Shown here one piece after another: positions 36,000-48,265 of a DNA stretch of 64,000 nucleotides. The first letter of the stretch is position 1. Every line of letters starts with the position of its first letter. The notes beneath the pieces are model-generated. The model made no database searches. It had not been told where the DNA came from and saw nothing but the letters and a program-made list of their open reading frames with translations. The stretch comes from Pogonophryne albipinna (lineage: Eukaryota; Chordata; Actinopteri; Perciformes; Artedidraconidae). The position numbers and the translations under genes were made by a program. The stretch is from assembly GCA_028583405.1 (NCBI GenBank), contig CM053256.1:1792424-1856423 (forward strand). The letters run 5' to 3'.

Positions 36000-37410
36000 A
36001 GGAAAATCTCACCTGCACAGCTTTAATGTTGTGAGAGGAGGAGACTAAAGGCCTGCGGTTGCTGGGTGGGTCTAAAGATGCCCTATAATTGATGTGGAAA
36101 TGATTCTTGGAAACAGGTACTTTGGGTATTAAGGTGAAAATACATCATAAAAAAAAAAAAAAGTGTTTCATAATTTTCGCTAAATGACCTTTTATGAGTT
36201 TTGATGTGAACATAGAATGACTTGCTTGATTTAAACACCAATTAATTGATATTGTAAAAAAGTATTTATACAAAATGTGCTGTATTTCATATTGCTTCAT
36301 GGGATCAACAGGTGAATAAAAACTTTTAAACAACGTTTCTACCTTCAGGGATCAAAATATCTTTTAAGTGCACTGTACAGTATGAATCAACATAAAAGAA
36401 GATATTAGGTGACAGTACTTTGCATTGTTTGGGTTACTTTGGTTTTAGTTTGTTTAAACTGTGCACCCAGCATTTAAAGATTTACTCAAATAACTCAGCG
36501 GATTACGACTTTGTGAGTCTATACGAGTACAGGTGAGATTTCACTGCCCTGTGGGGTGATTGTATAGGAAACTTCTGGTTTCTGTTCAACACAATGTGAA
36601 ATCAGACCCTCTCTCTCCCTCCGCCATAAAGCCCCCACACACTACAATTACCTCTTTGTGGACTAAAGACCGTAGAATTCTTGGGCACCACACAAAAGGC
36701 ACAATTCAGGTGACAGAAGTCCTTCCTTTTTACATCACAGCTCCATGAGACACGCAAAATGGTGTCTGCGGTGTTTGGATTATTCAATGTGTTGATACAA
36801 ATGATACACAAAGGTTCAAGAGAAAATGATGTTAGTAAAATCAAGTCTGGCTTGGAATTCTACTTGTGATGTACGATATTTTAATATTTCTGGAGTTGTA
36901 TACAGTCAGAAAAAAGCTTTTCACGTATCAGAAAACACTTGAAGGATACAAATATAATAAAAAATAACAAAAATGATGTAAAGTATGTGTCCAAAAGAAT
37001 GTGTCTGCACCATCTGTACATCATTGCTGTTGTCAGTGGGGTAAAATGTACAGCAGGTGTAACAAAATGCCTTTAAAACAGTACTAACATTTATTCATGT
37101 CAGTATAGCAGTAATGTTACATCTGCCAATGAGGTAAAGTTCAGTGTGTTTGTGTGACTGTCAGCAGGATAACTGCACTACTATGAACCCAATTTACATG
37201 AAACCTGGTTGTAAGGTGAATCAATGGGGAAAACCCCATTTAATTTTAGACCAGATCCAAATCACAGGCCGCAAACCCAAAGGATTATTCACTTTTGTTG
37301 ATGGAACATTTGGCCTCTATGCAAAAGTTTGTGCCCACACTGCTGTTTGGAATACAGTCAAATAATTAAATAATAACTATTTTAATATACTTCAACATAT
37401 AAGTACTGTT
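36000..37410. other. Spacer, nothing recognised
   Basis: AT-rich sequence upstream of the mucin/Ly6 gene. No gene, structured repeat or transposon end was recognised before the piggyBac-type element at 37415. Confidence 0.5.
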
Positions 37411-37914
37411 TTAACCCTTCTCTTGCGTTAGGTCATACTATTTTCGGTCAAAATTGACCGGTGTGTTTTGCACAGTGATATCTCTGGAACCCCTAATCCA
37501 ATTTTGATGGTTGACCTCTCATTTGAACAGTCAAAGCAAGTATAATCAAGGGGTGGCAGACAGAATGACACCAGGGGTGAATTTCAAGTTATAATTTTGC
37601 AGTAAGTTCAAAGATAGTGCTTACTGTACATTACTGTATATTATAGAAATGCTTGCCATGTAGGCTGTGTTTACTGGAGATGGAAATGCTTTAGTTGGTG
37701 TTGTAGCTGAGATTCTTCCCGTTCCAATGATGTATGGGATGTATTGATTTGTTACAAGCAAGTCAGTGCTTCATTGTGTACTTTCAACTACAGTTTGTGG
37801 TCCGGATCACCGGTGGGCCCATCAAGTTCAGCATTCACTGCATTCACTGTGATGAATATAAAATAAGACACTGATACTGTTTTCCTCAATGAACATTTAG
37901 AGAAAAATAAATAT

Positions 37915-38150
37915 TCAGGGCTCCTCTCCCTCAGGGGCCTCTCCCTCAGGGGCCTCTCCCTCAGCGGCCTCTCCCTCAGGGGCCTCTTCCTGGTCTGTTG
38001 ACTGTTGGTCAGGCTCATAGTCTGGATCGCTGTTGTCTTCCATTTCTGAGACATCGTCCTCTATGTCTGGTTCAATCTCCTCTTCATCTGGTTCAAAACA
38101 TTTGTCCAGAGCCTCTCTGACAGAAAATCGCCTAATCGGTCGCCTACTCA
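37915..38150 (-). pseudogene. piggyBac transposase N-terminal fragment
   Basis: A 78-residue ORF: a basic start (MSRRPIRRFSVREAL), an acidic stretch (residues ~20-50) and a terminal run of APEGE/AEGE units encoded by a short cctcagggg repeat. A full piggyBac transposase is about 570-600 residues; the DDD catalytic domain and Cys-rich C-terminus are absent. Confidence 0.75.
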
Positions 38151-38372
38151 TTTTGTCAATGAGTAAAATGTGAGCAAGGCACAAATATAACTGCATGAGA
38201 GACAGTAATGGAGGCACATTTACTGCGAGAAAGCGTGAGGTTTTTCTTTCTTGAGGGGCACAGAGCTCGCACCTGTGAGAAGGTATGATACATTGTATCA
38301 TACAGCAAGAGAAAGTGAGAGGTTCCCGTAAATAGTTTTTTCTGGAAGGTGTGGGGGGACATAGCACAAGAA

Positions 38373-38374
<2 letters not shown>

Positions 38375-38447
<73 letters not shown>

Positions 38448-38462
38448 TCTGTGTGTGTGTGT

Positions 38463-38516
<54 letters not shown>
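38375..38516. repeat. (GT)n microsatellite
   Basis: Nearly pure GT repeat of about 140 bp with a few interruptions (gtctctgtg, gtatgtg). It lies within the piggyBac-type element. Frames through it read as Val-Cys or Thr-His runs and are not genes. Confidence 0.97.
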
Positions 38517-38518
<2 letters not shown>

Positions 38519-38603
38519 ATTGCGAGAAAGTGAGAGGTTCCCGTAACTTAGAGTAAATTGTTTTTTCTGGAAGGTGTGGGGGGACATAAGCACAATACAT
38601 ATA

Positions 38604-38762
<159 letters not shown>

Positions 38763-39394
38763 AGATGTTCCATCTGCAGGATGAACATAATACACTCATA
38801 CTCATTCATTTCCGAAAACATCATGGGTGTTTCACTGTTGAATAAATCACAATAAAATCAATGAAAGTGGTGATCATCAATTGTATATGTTCAGAGGCCT
38901 AGTGTGGAGGATAACATAAGGTCTTGAGGCAATTGGATGAAAAACACAATATTTATGATAAAAAACAAAGTCACTCGGTCACTTTTGACCCGAAATGCAA
39001 GAGAAGGGTTAAGACAGACTTCTAACATTTGAATCTGTTTTTTAAACACAAGAGTGCAAGACCTATCAAGACTGTACATATTAGTCTTTTAGTAGAAAGC
39101 TACAGTCTTTAATGTCCCATCAGGGAGATTTGTTTAACACATAATACACAAAGCATACATGCAAAGCCCTGCACACCTTTTTGTCTAGCATATGCAAAAA
39201 ACTATTCTCATTATTAGCATAGTTCCAACATGTCATGTCCAAAGTTCGCCTCATAGTCAAATTTGTGACTGTGAGCAGCTTAGATTACTCAGATATCATT
39301 GTTATTTTTTGCACCTGGGATGTAGTTTCAGTATATTATTTGTTTGCATGCACATGGATAACGTTTGAATGAGTACATGACCCGAGAGTGTTCT

Positions 39395-40398
39395 CCGTCT
39401 CTCTGAATTCAAAATGCTGCAGCTCGTGTACTAACCAGAGTTAGGAAAAGGGACCACATTACTCCTGTTCTGGCTGCCTTACACTGGCTCCCTATAGAAC
39501 ACAGGATATAATTTAAAATTCTTCTTCTCGCCTACAAAGCCATTAATGGGCAGGCGCCATCTTACCTTAAAGAACTCATTATACCCTACTGTCCTACTAG
39601 GGCATTGCGTTCCAAGAATGCAGGGTTGTTGGTTGTTCCTAGAGTCTCTAAAAGTACAATGGGAGCCAGAGCCTTTTCTTATCAAGCTCCACATTTGTGG
39701 AATCAGCTTCCAGTTTGTGTTCGGGCGGCAGACACCCTATCCATTTTTAAGAGTGCGCTTAAGACCTTCCTTTTTGATAAAGCTTATAGTTAGGGCTGAT
39801 TAGATTCAGCCCCTAGTTTTGCTGATATAGGCTTAGTTTGTCGGTGGACATCTTACTTCTTCCTTCTCTCTGTCTATACCTGTGTACTCTCATGTTCCGA
39901 TTAACCCAGCTTCCCCACATTTCTTTCTTTTTGGTGTCTATATACGCTGGGATCCGGAGTCATGGATGATCCTGCGGTCCTGTGTCCTGGATCGCGAGCC
40001 CTGGATCTTGAGTCGTGGCTGTGGTCCTGGATCATAAGTCCTGGATGGATATCCTCGTGGATTCATCTTCTTATTATAGACATATGCATTTCCAAACATC
40101 TGGACTACCTATGTTGCAAATGTATTATCTTTTCAATTTACACACGGCATCTATTGCACGTCTGTCCGTCCTGGGAGAGGGATCCCTCCTCTGTTGCTCT
40201 CCCTGAGGTTTCTCCCATTTTTCCCTTTAAACTGTGGGTTTTCTTCGGAAGTTTTTCCTTGTACGATGTGAGGGTCTAAGGACAGAGGGTGTCGTATTGT
40301 TATACTGATATTTTGTACAAACTGTGAAGTCCACTGAGACAAATGTAACATTTGTGATATTGGGCTATATAAATAAACATTGATTGATTGATTGATTG
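39395..40398 (+). mobile_element. LINE 3' end (L2-like), 5'-truncated
   Basis: The plus strand encodes the end of a reverse transcriptase ORF in broken frames: LQLVY/ARVLTRV-like, ITPVLAALHWLPIEHR, YKAINGQAP, MGARAFSYQAPHLWNQLP and IFKSALKTFLFDKAYS. A long 3' UTR follows and ends in ataaacattgattgattgattgattg, a typical L2-type terminal repeat. It is 5'-truncated and inactive. Confidence 0.85.
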
Positions 40399-40886
40399 AA
40401 TGAAGACAACAGATACATACGCAGCGCACCTGAACACAAGCTGACCATGCAAGGGCTGAATTTAAACGGCTATTCATGTACAACAATTAACCATGTAGAT
40501 ATTGTCCGCAGGGTCGTATTTCACTTAAATGCCCAGATTTACTTTGAAACCAAAGACTTTTGTACGATTCAACCAGGGAGAAATGCTGCCTCCTTTTCAC
40601 ACTTGATTTCCTAACAATAAGACATTAAAACATATCTTTAATAAGGTTTCTGAATGGCTAAAAAAGTTATTATGTTTATAATAAAGAGGGTCAAGATGTG
40701 TAAATGTTTTTAGTATAATGTAAGTCTGGGTTGCATTCTTACTTCTAATATATTTCTGGGGGACGGTCTTATAATTATAGACTTTCTGTACAATGTCATA
40801 TACAAAGTGTAATTTTTATGGCATTATTTCAGTTGTGTGAAGCTCTCTATCCAAATCTTTTTTAGAAATGAAATGAATGGTCTAAC

Positions 40887-41443
40887 CAGGGGTGTCAAAC
40901 TCAAATACACAGTGGGCCAAAATAAAAAAATCGGTACTCGAGGGCTGGACTGGTTCAATGTTTATTGCAAAACGTATTGAAATGAACTTATTGCACATAT
41001 TAAACCTGGAACTAACAAAGCTTACATTATTGTCTATAAAAACAACATTAAACATCAAATAATCAGTTGCATTCATTTCTTATGGCTCTATCTGCAGCTT
41101 TTCCGGAGTCATTTCTTATGATTACATTTTTCCACAGGCCAACAACAGCTTCCCTCAAAGAAAAAACCAAACATGCCCTGTTGTCGCAAGAAAAAAAGTG
41201 CAAAAGGAAACATCCATTGAAACTCAGTTTGGTGCTCTGTGATGCACACTAAGCCAGATACTTGGCATCTCATCTTGAGTGCAAGTTCATCAATGTTTGG
41301 GGTCAGGCTCTGAGCTGAGGAAGGTGTGCGTGCAATATACCGGCGGGCCAGATCTAATAGTTATTTAAAATGATCCTGCGGGCCGAAATTAAATCCACCA
41401 AGGGCCTGATTTGGCCCCCGGGCCTTGAGTTTGACACATGTGC
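40887..41443. mobile_element. hAT-type MITE copy, inverted relative of 25861-26410
   Basis: Starts caggggtgtcaaactc and ends gagtttgacacatgtgc. The interior is the reverse complement of 25861-26410 (for example the region around aatgaatgcaactgattat). Unlike the other copies, the two flanks do not form an 8-bp duplication (tctaac on the left, tttaaagc on the right), suggesting rearrangement after insertion. Confidence 0.8.
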
Positions 41444-41448
41444 TTTAA

Positions 41449-41630
41449 AGCATTGAGAGTGAATGAAGAAATGTTATCTTTAGACCCCCTACGTGACTTA
41501 AATACATCCTGTAATGGCCAAGAAAGGAGGAAGCTAAAAGCTAGATTCAGCACTCTGAGAAAAGGGAAGTAGATGAAAGCTAATAAAGGAAAGAGAAGAA
41601 ATGACAAGGCTTTACTAAGCTCCTGTCTAA
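41449..41630. repeat. Duplicate of an inpp5b intron segment (8157-8339)
   Basis: About 182 bp starting agcattgagagtgaatgaag matches 8157-8339 with only a handful of differences, in the same orientation, 33 kb away. The left edge of homology coincides with the right end of the hAT-type MITE at 40887-41443. Both copies are noncoding. Confidence 0.9.
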
Positions 41631-41639
41631 CATCCTCAT

Positions 41640-44129
41640 GTTGTGGTCTAAACCACAACATGAAGATTTGTTAATGGCAATACATTTATAATACATTTAT
41701 AATTTTTTGTGAAATAATAAACGCAAAGCACCGTATCCACACAGAGACACATTTTGGGATCATGCTCCAGCAATTTGGATATTAATACAAGGTTTACAAT
41801 GTCAAATTTGAGTTTAACATCCACACTAAACACAGAACAGCAGGGTTTTGTATGCATGCAGTAACAAAAAACAACCAGACAACATTCCTAGCTTCAAGTC
41901 TCTAAACCCTGATGTTGAGGTTATTTGATTTACAGATGATCATATCAAACAATGTTGTCCCTTAAAACTAAATATATTATACAATCAATATAAACAGCAT
42001 TAGACATCAATTCATCCCCACAACATGCTTAATCTACTCCCCTGCAATGGGCATTAGTTCAGTCTTTAAAAATACCTCATGTTGTTTGTATAAACGTTGC
42101 TAACACTGGTATCTCCAAGTGAACAAAAGTACCAAAAAGTTCCGGTTGATTTTTAGGAACAATTGTAAAGAATAACACAAAGACATCTTGAATAGTACAG
42201 TATATTAGGCTTAATATTTTTATTTTACTGGCTTAATATTTTTCATTTAACTTATCACTGGACAGCAAGTGTCACTGTCCACTTACTTGAAATCTGTCCT
42301 TTATGGTAAACTATGCACACATACCTCCATGACCATTGAGGAAAAGTCTAAAATCTAAAGTCCTTTGGGTTTTAATATTTGACTTAGAGTAAAAACTCAG
42401 GAGTCAAATTACGAGGTAGTACAGGCAGAAGAAAACATATGTGTGATGTCACAGTTTGTAAAATGTACGCCAAGTATGTTGACAAATAAGTGGGAAATCT
42501 AGATTTAAAAAAAGAAGCATATTTGTTGGCCTACATTTAGCATAGTATGTCTTCAGCTATTACAACTTAACCTAAGGACCCTGAATCCTCTAACAGGAGT
42601 TACAGTTGCACTGCATGTGGAGGCTTATATACATTGTTTATAGCTCAGTAGCCCAAATTAAGCAACCTGGATGCAACTGGCCTGTGTCAGTGCATGACTA
42701 AGAGGATTAGAGAAGATTTACCTACCAGGTTCACACACACTTGCTGCATATCAACAGGTCAGTTAGCCTTGTGCGCCGCATTAGCATTCACAATGGACTA
42801 GGACAGCATTGAGCAGACATGGGCGCCATTTTCTTGTGACCACACATGGGATTTTTCCTCCCATCCTACAGTTGAGCTTCTGGCAAAGGTCAGTGTTTAG
42901 CTCCATCTGTTTATTCCCATAGAAAGCTTCCCTGCATGTGTGTTTGTTTGTGTTTAAGATCATAGCATGTTAGCACCAAGCTGCAGACGGCCTACTTTTC
43001 TTTAGCAGCCTACACCTGATCTCTAGACTCAACTAACCACAAACAGCAACTTTGGTCATCAATACACTGTATTTTAGAGATCTGACCTAATTTTAGATTA
43101 AGTACCTTTCCTATTTATGAGCTTCAATCTGAGCGGGGACAGAGCACTAAGATCTTTTACTTAAGCAAAAGTGGCATTACCAAAGTGTAGACATACTTAC
43201 AACTAAAAGTCTTGCATTATATAATGTAACTAAGTAAAAGTACACAAGTATAAGCATAACAATACAAAGTAATCAGTCTACACAACAGTCAATATACAAA
43301 TTGTATTATTGAATAATTGATGCATTATTGTTTTTTTAACACTTTAATTTGACAGTTGTTTAAGTTAGAGTATTTTGCCTATAAAGGTATAAATTAGCAG
43401 GAAATAGATATAAAAGTAAAGTAGGATTACCTTGTTAATTGTATTAAAGAACAGCAATTGAGTAAGTGTATGACGTTACTGTTCACCACTGGCTGTAGCA
43501 GGTAAATCACATTAACAGTAATCATGTTTATCTCAGTCAGAACAGCACCATGTGAAGTGAACATGCTTCATCATGACCTCATATATCCTGTTGACTGCGT
43601 TTACCTGGACATTCAAGGGGATATTGTGCACCTGCAGGTTCCTCTGGGTAAGTGTTAGCTCTGTGAAATGTGCCCGTTAAATGTTCTCTCAATAACACAT
43701 TTTGATAATTGTTGTACTTTTTATGGTGACTATAAACCGTCATTATTTGCATTTCAGATATGCCCATATAATGCCATCAAATTCTTGCCTAGGGAGAGGC
43801 ACATTCAAGAACACACGAGCCGACAGCTGAAACAACTTGTGGGTAAGGATCTCATAAACTCAGCAATAAACACTGCCCAATAAAATCGTTACTTTTAATT
43901 AAAACATATTTAGCAGGCTTAAATATATTCAGAGATGCTGATGTGTTTTAGCTCCACAAGCAAAGCTTTTCACACATAGAGGCCACTACAGTGGACAGCT
44001 TTTCAAAAGGTGTTTTCTTGTATATGCATGGGCTTTGATGGCATAGTTGCACCATCAGCCATCATAGGACCCTATTGCATCATCCCATACACTGCCACTC
44101 AGTGGAAAGTCAGTGTAAGTGCATGATAC
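41640..44129. other. Spacer upstream of the CAP-Gly gene
   Basis: AT-rich, no convincing gene. It contains a degenerate fragment of the tacttaag/aagtacac MITE family (43150-43480) and the possible alternative exon at 43757-43841. The promoter of the CAP-Gly gene should lie at its right end, but I see no clear TATA box. Confidence 0.45.
43757..43841 (+). other. Possible alternative exon upstream of the CAP-Gly gene
   Basis: An 85-nt block between an acceptor (ttgcatttcag) and a donor (GTGG|GTAAGG) has one open frame (ICPYNAIKFLPRERHIQEH…). Its phase-1 end would join the exon at 44945 in frame. No clear upstream coding exon joins it well, so it may be chance or an alternative 5' exon. Confidence 0.3.
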
Positions 44130-45577
44130 ATGTCTCTAAACCAAGATGAACGACAGAAAGCCACATGGACCAAGTCACCTGCCGATATCCTGCCATTCCT
44201 TTTATGGAAAGCGTCCCCTGCAGGTATAAAACAGGTGGTGACATCAAGTAACAACTAAGGAATCATATAATTCATAAATTGTCAAAGTATTGATTTTATG
44301 TTTGCAGGAAATGATGATTATTCACCTGTCCACTACAGTGGACGTCATGCATCACTGGCTATATTTCAACTACAATTCATACTGTACTGCTACTGTTCTT
44401 CTTGAAAATACTTCATCTGCAATATCTTTTTGGGCCTTAAATCAATATACTTATGTTATTATAATGTAATTTTAAGTTTGCACATCTTTATTTATCATTT
44501 TTTCCAAATGTACATGTTTTCAGTTCAGACTTTAACGCATACTGTCCACCTGAGTGGACATATAAAACATTTTTTTTCTAAATTTGAAAAAACTAGATAA
44601 AAATAAATTAAAGTTAAAATCTTGTTTGTCATGCCCCAAGAGCAATAAAAACACTTGGTAAAAAAATCCTGAGTGAGGCTTTCACAATTCATGCATGAAA
44701 GGGATGTGCATTGGTCCTTATGGTTTTTTATGGGAGACAATAAAAGTGAATCTTCCTGTATCACTCTAATTAAAATGTAATGACGGAAAAAAGATTATAT
44801 ATCAAGGTAAACCAACAACAAGCTGTATTGTCTTATCAAGTTTGTGAGGCCAAAGGTATATTTGCATATTTCTACTATAATTACACTTTACATCTGTGTA
44901 GGCAGAGATATGATGTGCTGAGCTAATTTTACTTTATTCATCAGGTTCTGAAAGTAAAGGGTTTGCAGTCATACCAGGCAGCCCAGACCGCGAAGGAGCT
45001 CTTCATAAAAGGCTCACAAAAACCGAGAAAGAGATTCTGGCAATCAAGGCCAGGGCCGCCTGTGAGAAAGCATCATGGGAGAGGAGGTTTACGCAGCTGC
45101 AGAGAAAGCACGAGGATCTATGTAATCAGGTGTGTTTGCAGGTGGTTAAAGTAGCGAGTAGTATTCAATGGTTTACTTAAGTTAAAGTAGAAATACCACA
45201 GTATAAAAATACTCCAAGTCCTGCATCCACAATTTTCATGTAAGAAAAAAAAAAGTACAGAAGTATTGGAAGCAGAAGTTTTAAACATAACAAATACATA
45301 ATAAAAATACTCACAAAGCAGAGTGGCTACTGTCAGTGTTCTAGTCAAATGTGAGAGAATCAATAATATATATTGGTCTTTCATAGAACTGTCCAACTTA
45401 TCTTGAACATTTTATGTTTCGTATTCTTTGTGGTTCATGTACTTTCTACTATGTTTATTTGCCACTGTTTATTGTTTTTATTTTATTATTTCATTACGTT
45501 GATAACTTATTTCCAACTTTTAACCTTTTTTTAACGCCTAAACACACTGCTGCTATACTGTAACTAAATCATTTCCC

Positions 45578-45658
<81 letters not shown>

Positions 45659-48265
45659 GAGCTGATTTTAACTACTTCACAGTTTAATCAGTAACAATGA
45701 TGACATTTTAGATCCTGATCATATTTTCATGTATGTTTTTTTTAATATGTAGTTGGAAGGTATCTATAGCACTACGAACTTCAGTAAATGTTCTTTGTTA
45801 CTTTCCACCAGTGGTAATAATAATTTCTCTTCTCTCCCCAGCTGGCCTCTCAGGCTGTGTTGGTGAGAGAGGCTGGTTGTGATGAAGAGTCGGTGGGGAA
45901 CAATGGAGAAACACTTGAGGAGTGTTCAAGTAAATGACAGTAACAGTGAGCTCATTCAGATGTATGCTTTCTAAATTCAATAACAATGTCAACTCTCATG
46001 TACAGGAGGTCTCTCAAGAATGATGCGCCAACACAAAGGGTCTGATGTGTCAACAAGAGGCGACGTAAGCAGTTTGTCAGGCAGCCAGTTCTTCTCATCA
46101 GTGACTCTGAGCCCAAGACCCTCCTCCTCATCTTCAGCCTCCAGGTACAGTGATTGGTGGAGAGTTGGCCATTGACCATTCTCATATCTGTACAGCACAT
46201 CAAGCAGCAGCTAGAGTTAGATTATCTCAGCACAGTGACCTGAAAAAGGGAAACAGCGACCTCTATAGGTCACTCATTTATTGACCTCTTTAAAACGACA
46301 CAGCTATATCACTTTTAAATTATGAAAACTGCACACACTGTTTTTCCTTTTTTGTATTTTTTGTATTCTTCTTTACTTTAAATGTTCCAAATGTTTACAA
46401 AATACATGTCACACTACTGTATATTTGCTCTTAACTTCTTGCTTCCTCTTACGAGATTAATGCATACACCATTATCACCTAAAGTAAATTCCATGTCTCT
46501 GTAAACTTACTTGGCGTGACCTGATTCTTTCCCTGATTTGCATAAACTGCACCCAAAAAAACAACAGTTTACGAGGGTTGTGTGCAGGACTGTTTCCTGG
46601 TTAGGAGGGAGGGAGCATTACTTTCAGGCTTCCTAATACCTGCTTCCAGGCAGGAACTTGTCCAGTACTGTAAAATCATGTTTTACTATTCAGTTATGTG
46701 CAGATTAACAGAGGCGAATAATGCAAATTATAGGATTTACAGCTGCTATGAGGTGGATTTCACTACTTTGCTGTACACAGCTTCACATTTGCTGTACGGA
46801 CGTGTCTTAGTCTCACTGAGAAATGCTGAATTGTAGGTGCAAGGTCATGTGTGGCTGAAAAAACTTAAACAATGACAGCCCTTGGTTATAGGCAGGGTTC
46901 GAGTTATGTGGGAGCCAATGGGAGCTGAGCTCCCATAAGGAGGGGTCTGAGCTCCCACGGACGCAGTGAAATCATACATCTGTGGGGAAAAATAAAATAA
47001 ACACAGATAGCAAACTATATTTAAGAACACTATAATAACATTACAAAAAAAGACAAAATATAGTATAATAGATAATAATATAAAGCATTAATTTACATTG
47101 AAACAGAATGCAATCAAATTTAAAATACCTGCAGTAAGCAAACCAGATATTGTCAACATTGTGTGCATGTAATGCATAGAGCCTATGATGTTGCTCAGGT
47201 GAAGTGGTCTAAGATTTAATAAATGTTACATATTTTTAAATGTATTTCACTGGACATAAAAGTAAACCCTCTCTCCCTCCAGTGTGAGGTCATGGAGGTC
47301 GTCCAAAGGTCCTCACCGGGTTTTTGTTCCCCATTCCCCCATGGACCTGGAGCTGGGTCACCGGGTCAGGATCATGCTGCCGTCGGGACGGGTCAGCACG
47401 GGAACGATCCGTTACCTGGGCCACCTGCAGGGGGAGGCAGAGCTCCATCTGGGGGTGCAGCTGCTGACACCTGATCACGGATTGCATGGTGGCAGCCACA
47501 GGGGACACAGCTACTTTGAATGGTAACTGATGTCATTTGCCTACTGTGTGAACACAAGCAACACGTTGCATCTCAGGGTGTGTGACCTCGCATTCAGTGC
47601 TGCTCCGGGATTTATTGGGTTCCCCACTGCGTCACTCGGATATCACATTACAGATTTATATCTTTGCTATTAACTAAATGTTCTGGCAGGATCGTCTGAA
47701 ATTAAACTCTTATTGTCGAACATCTGGCTCGTTGAGTTAAAGCATAATACTACAGCCCTTAGGTATTCAGCTGCCTCCAGACACACTTACTCAAATTCTT
47801 TGCACTTAGTGGTAAACGTGTCAACTGCTCAATAACAGCCTTTCGAGGTGAAGCATAAACCTGTCATGTGAAGTGTGAACTAATTTGCCTGTAGCGTGAC
47901 ACATTCTTCTCCTTGTTCATGGAAACAGGTTTCGTATGTCGTCTTCTCTTCAAAGACCCAGTAGGGAAATACAAAAAACACATGAACTACACATGGGAAA
48001 TTGAAAACAATATCTTTAAAACTAGGTCTATGTGCCTTTTCTTTACCTTCTTGTGACTAAAGCTCATTAACTCATGAATATTAACTTTTAATGTATGACT
48101 TCAGGACTGTAATGGAAATATGTCTTCATAGCGATATCTTGATGATTTTTCAGTAGTGTCTGTATTTCATTTATGTCTTAAAAATGTGTTATTTCTCTCC
48201 CTTAAAGCAATCCTGGCTATGGCGCCTTTGTACCTTTCCACAAACTACTGATGGCCTGGGAGTGA
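44130..48265 (+). CDS. Small CAP-Gly domain protein (267 aa), unnamed
   Basis: Six exons join in phase: 44130-44223, 44945-45129, 45842-45929, 46006-46144, 47283-47522, 48208-48265. I choose ATG 44130 (MSLNQDERQKATW) because its frame runs through a GCAG|GTATAA donor in the right phase. Residues ~55-100 (TKTEKEILAIKARAACEKAS…TQLQRKHEDL) look like a coiled coil. A Ser-rich linker follows (about 130-175). The C-terminal ~75 residues are a CAP-Gly domain: LELGHRVRIMLPSG, GTIRYLGHL, LHLGVQLLTPDHGLHGG, HRGHSYFEC, GYGAFVPFHKLL. CAP-Gly domains bind C-terminal EEY/F tails of tubulin and EB proteins, so a microtubule role is likely. The usual GKNDG core is replaced by HGLHGG, which may weaken classical binding. 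No orthologue is recognised. Confidence 0.85.
45580..45657. repeat. (TATC)n microsatellite
   Basis: About 19 uninterrupted tatc/atct units in an intron of the CAP-Gly gene. The preceding atactgtaactaaatcatttccc looks like a LINE 3' tail, from which the repeat probably grew. Confidence 0.95.
46802..46892. repeat. Direct repeat, copy 1 (partner 48571-48650)
   Basis: The block gtgtcttagtctcactgag … aacaatgacagcccttggt is repeated 1.8 kb downstream at 48571-48650 with scattered differences. Copy 1 is in an intron of the CAP-Gly gene; copy 2 lies past its stop codon. Confidence 0.7.

Noticed and set aside
43563..43650. Possible first coding exon ending at a strong GTAAGT donor
   Set aside because: Its main frame meets a stop when joined to 43757, and the ATG at 44130 gives a complete, phase-consistent CAP-Gly gene without it.
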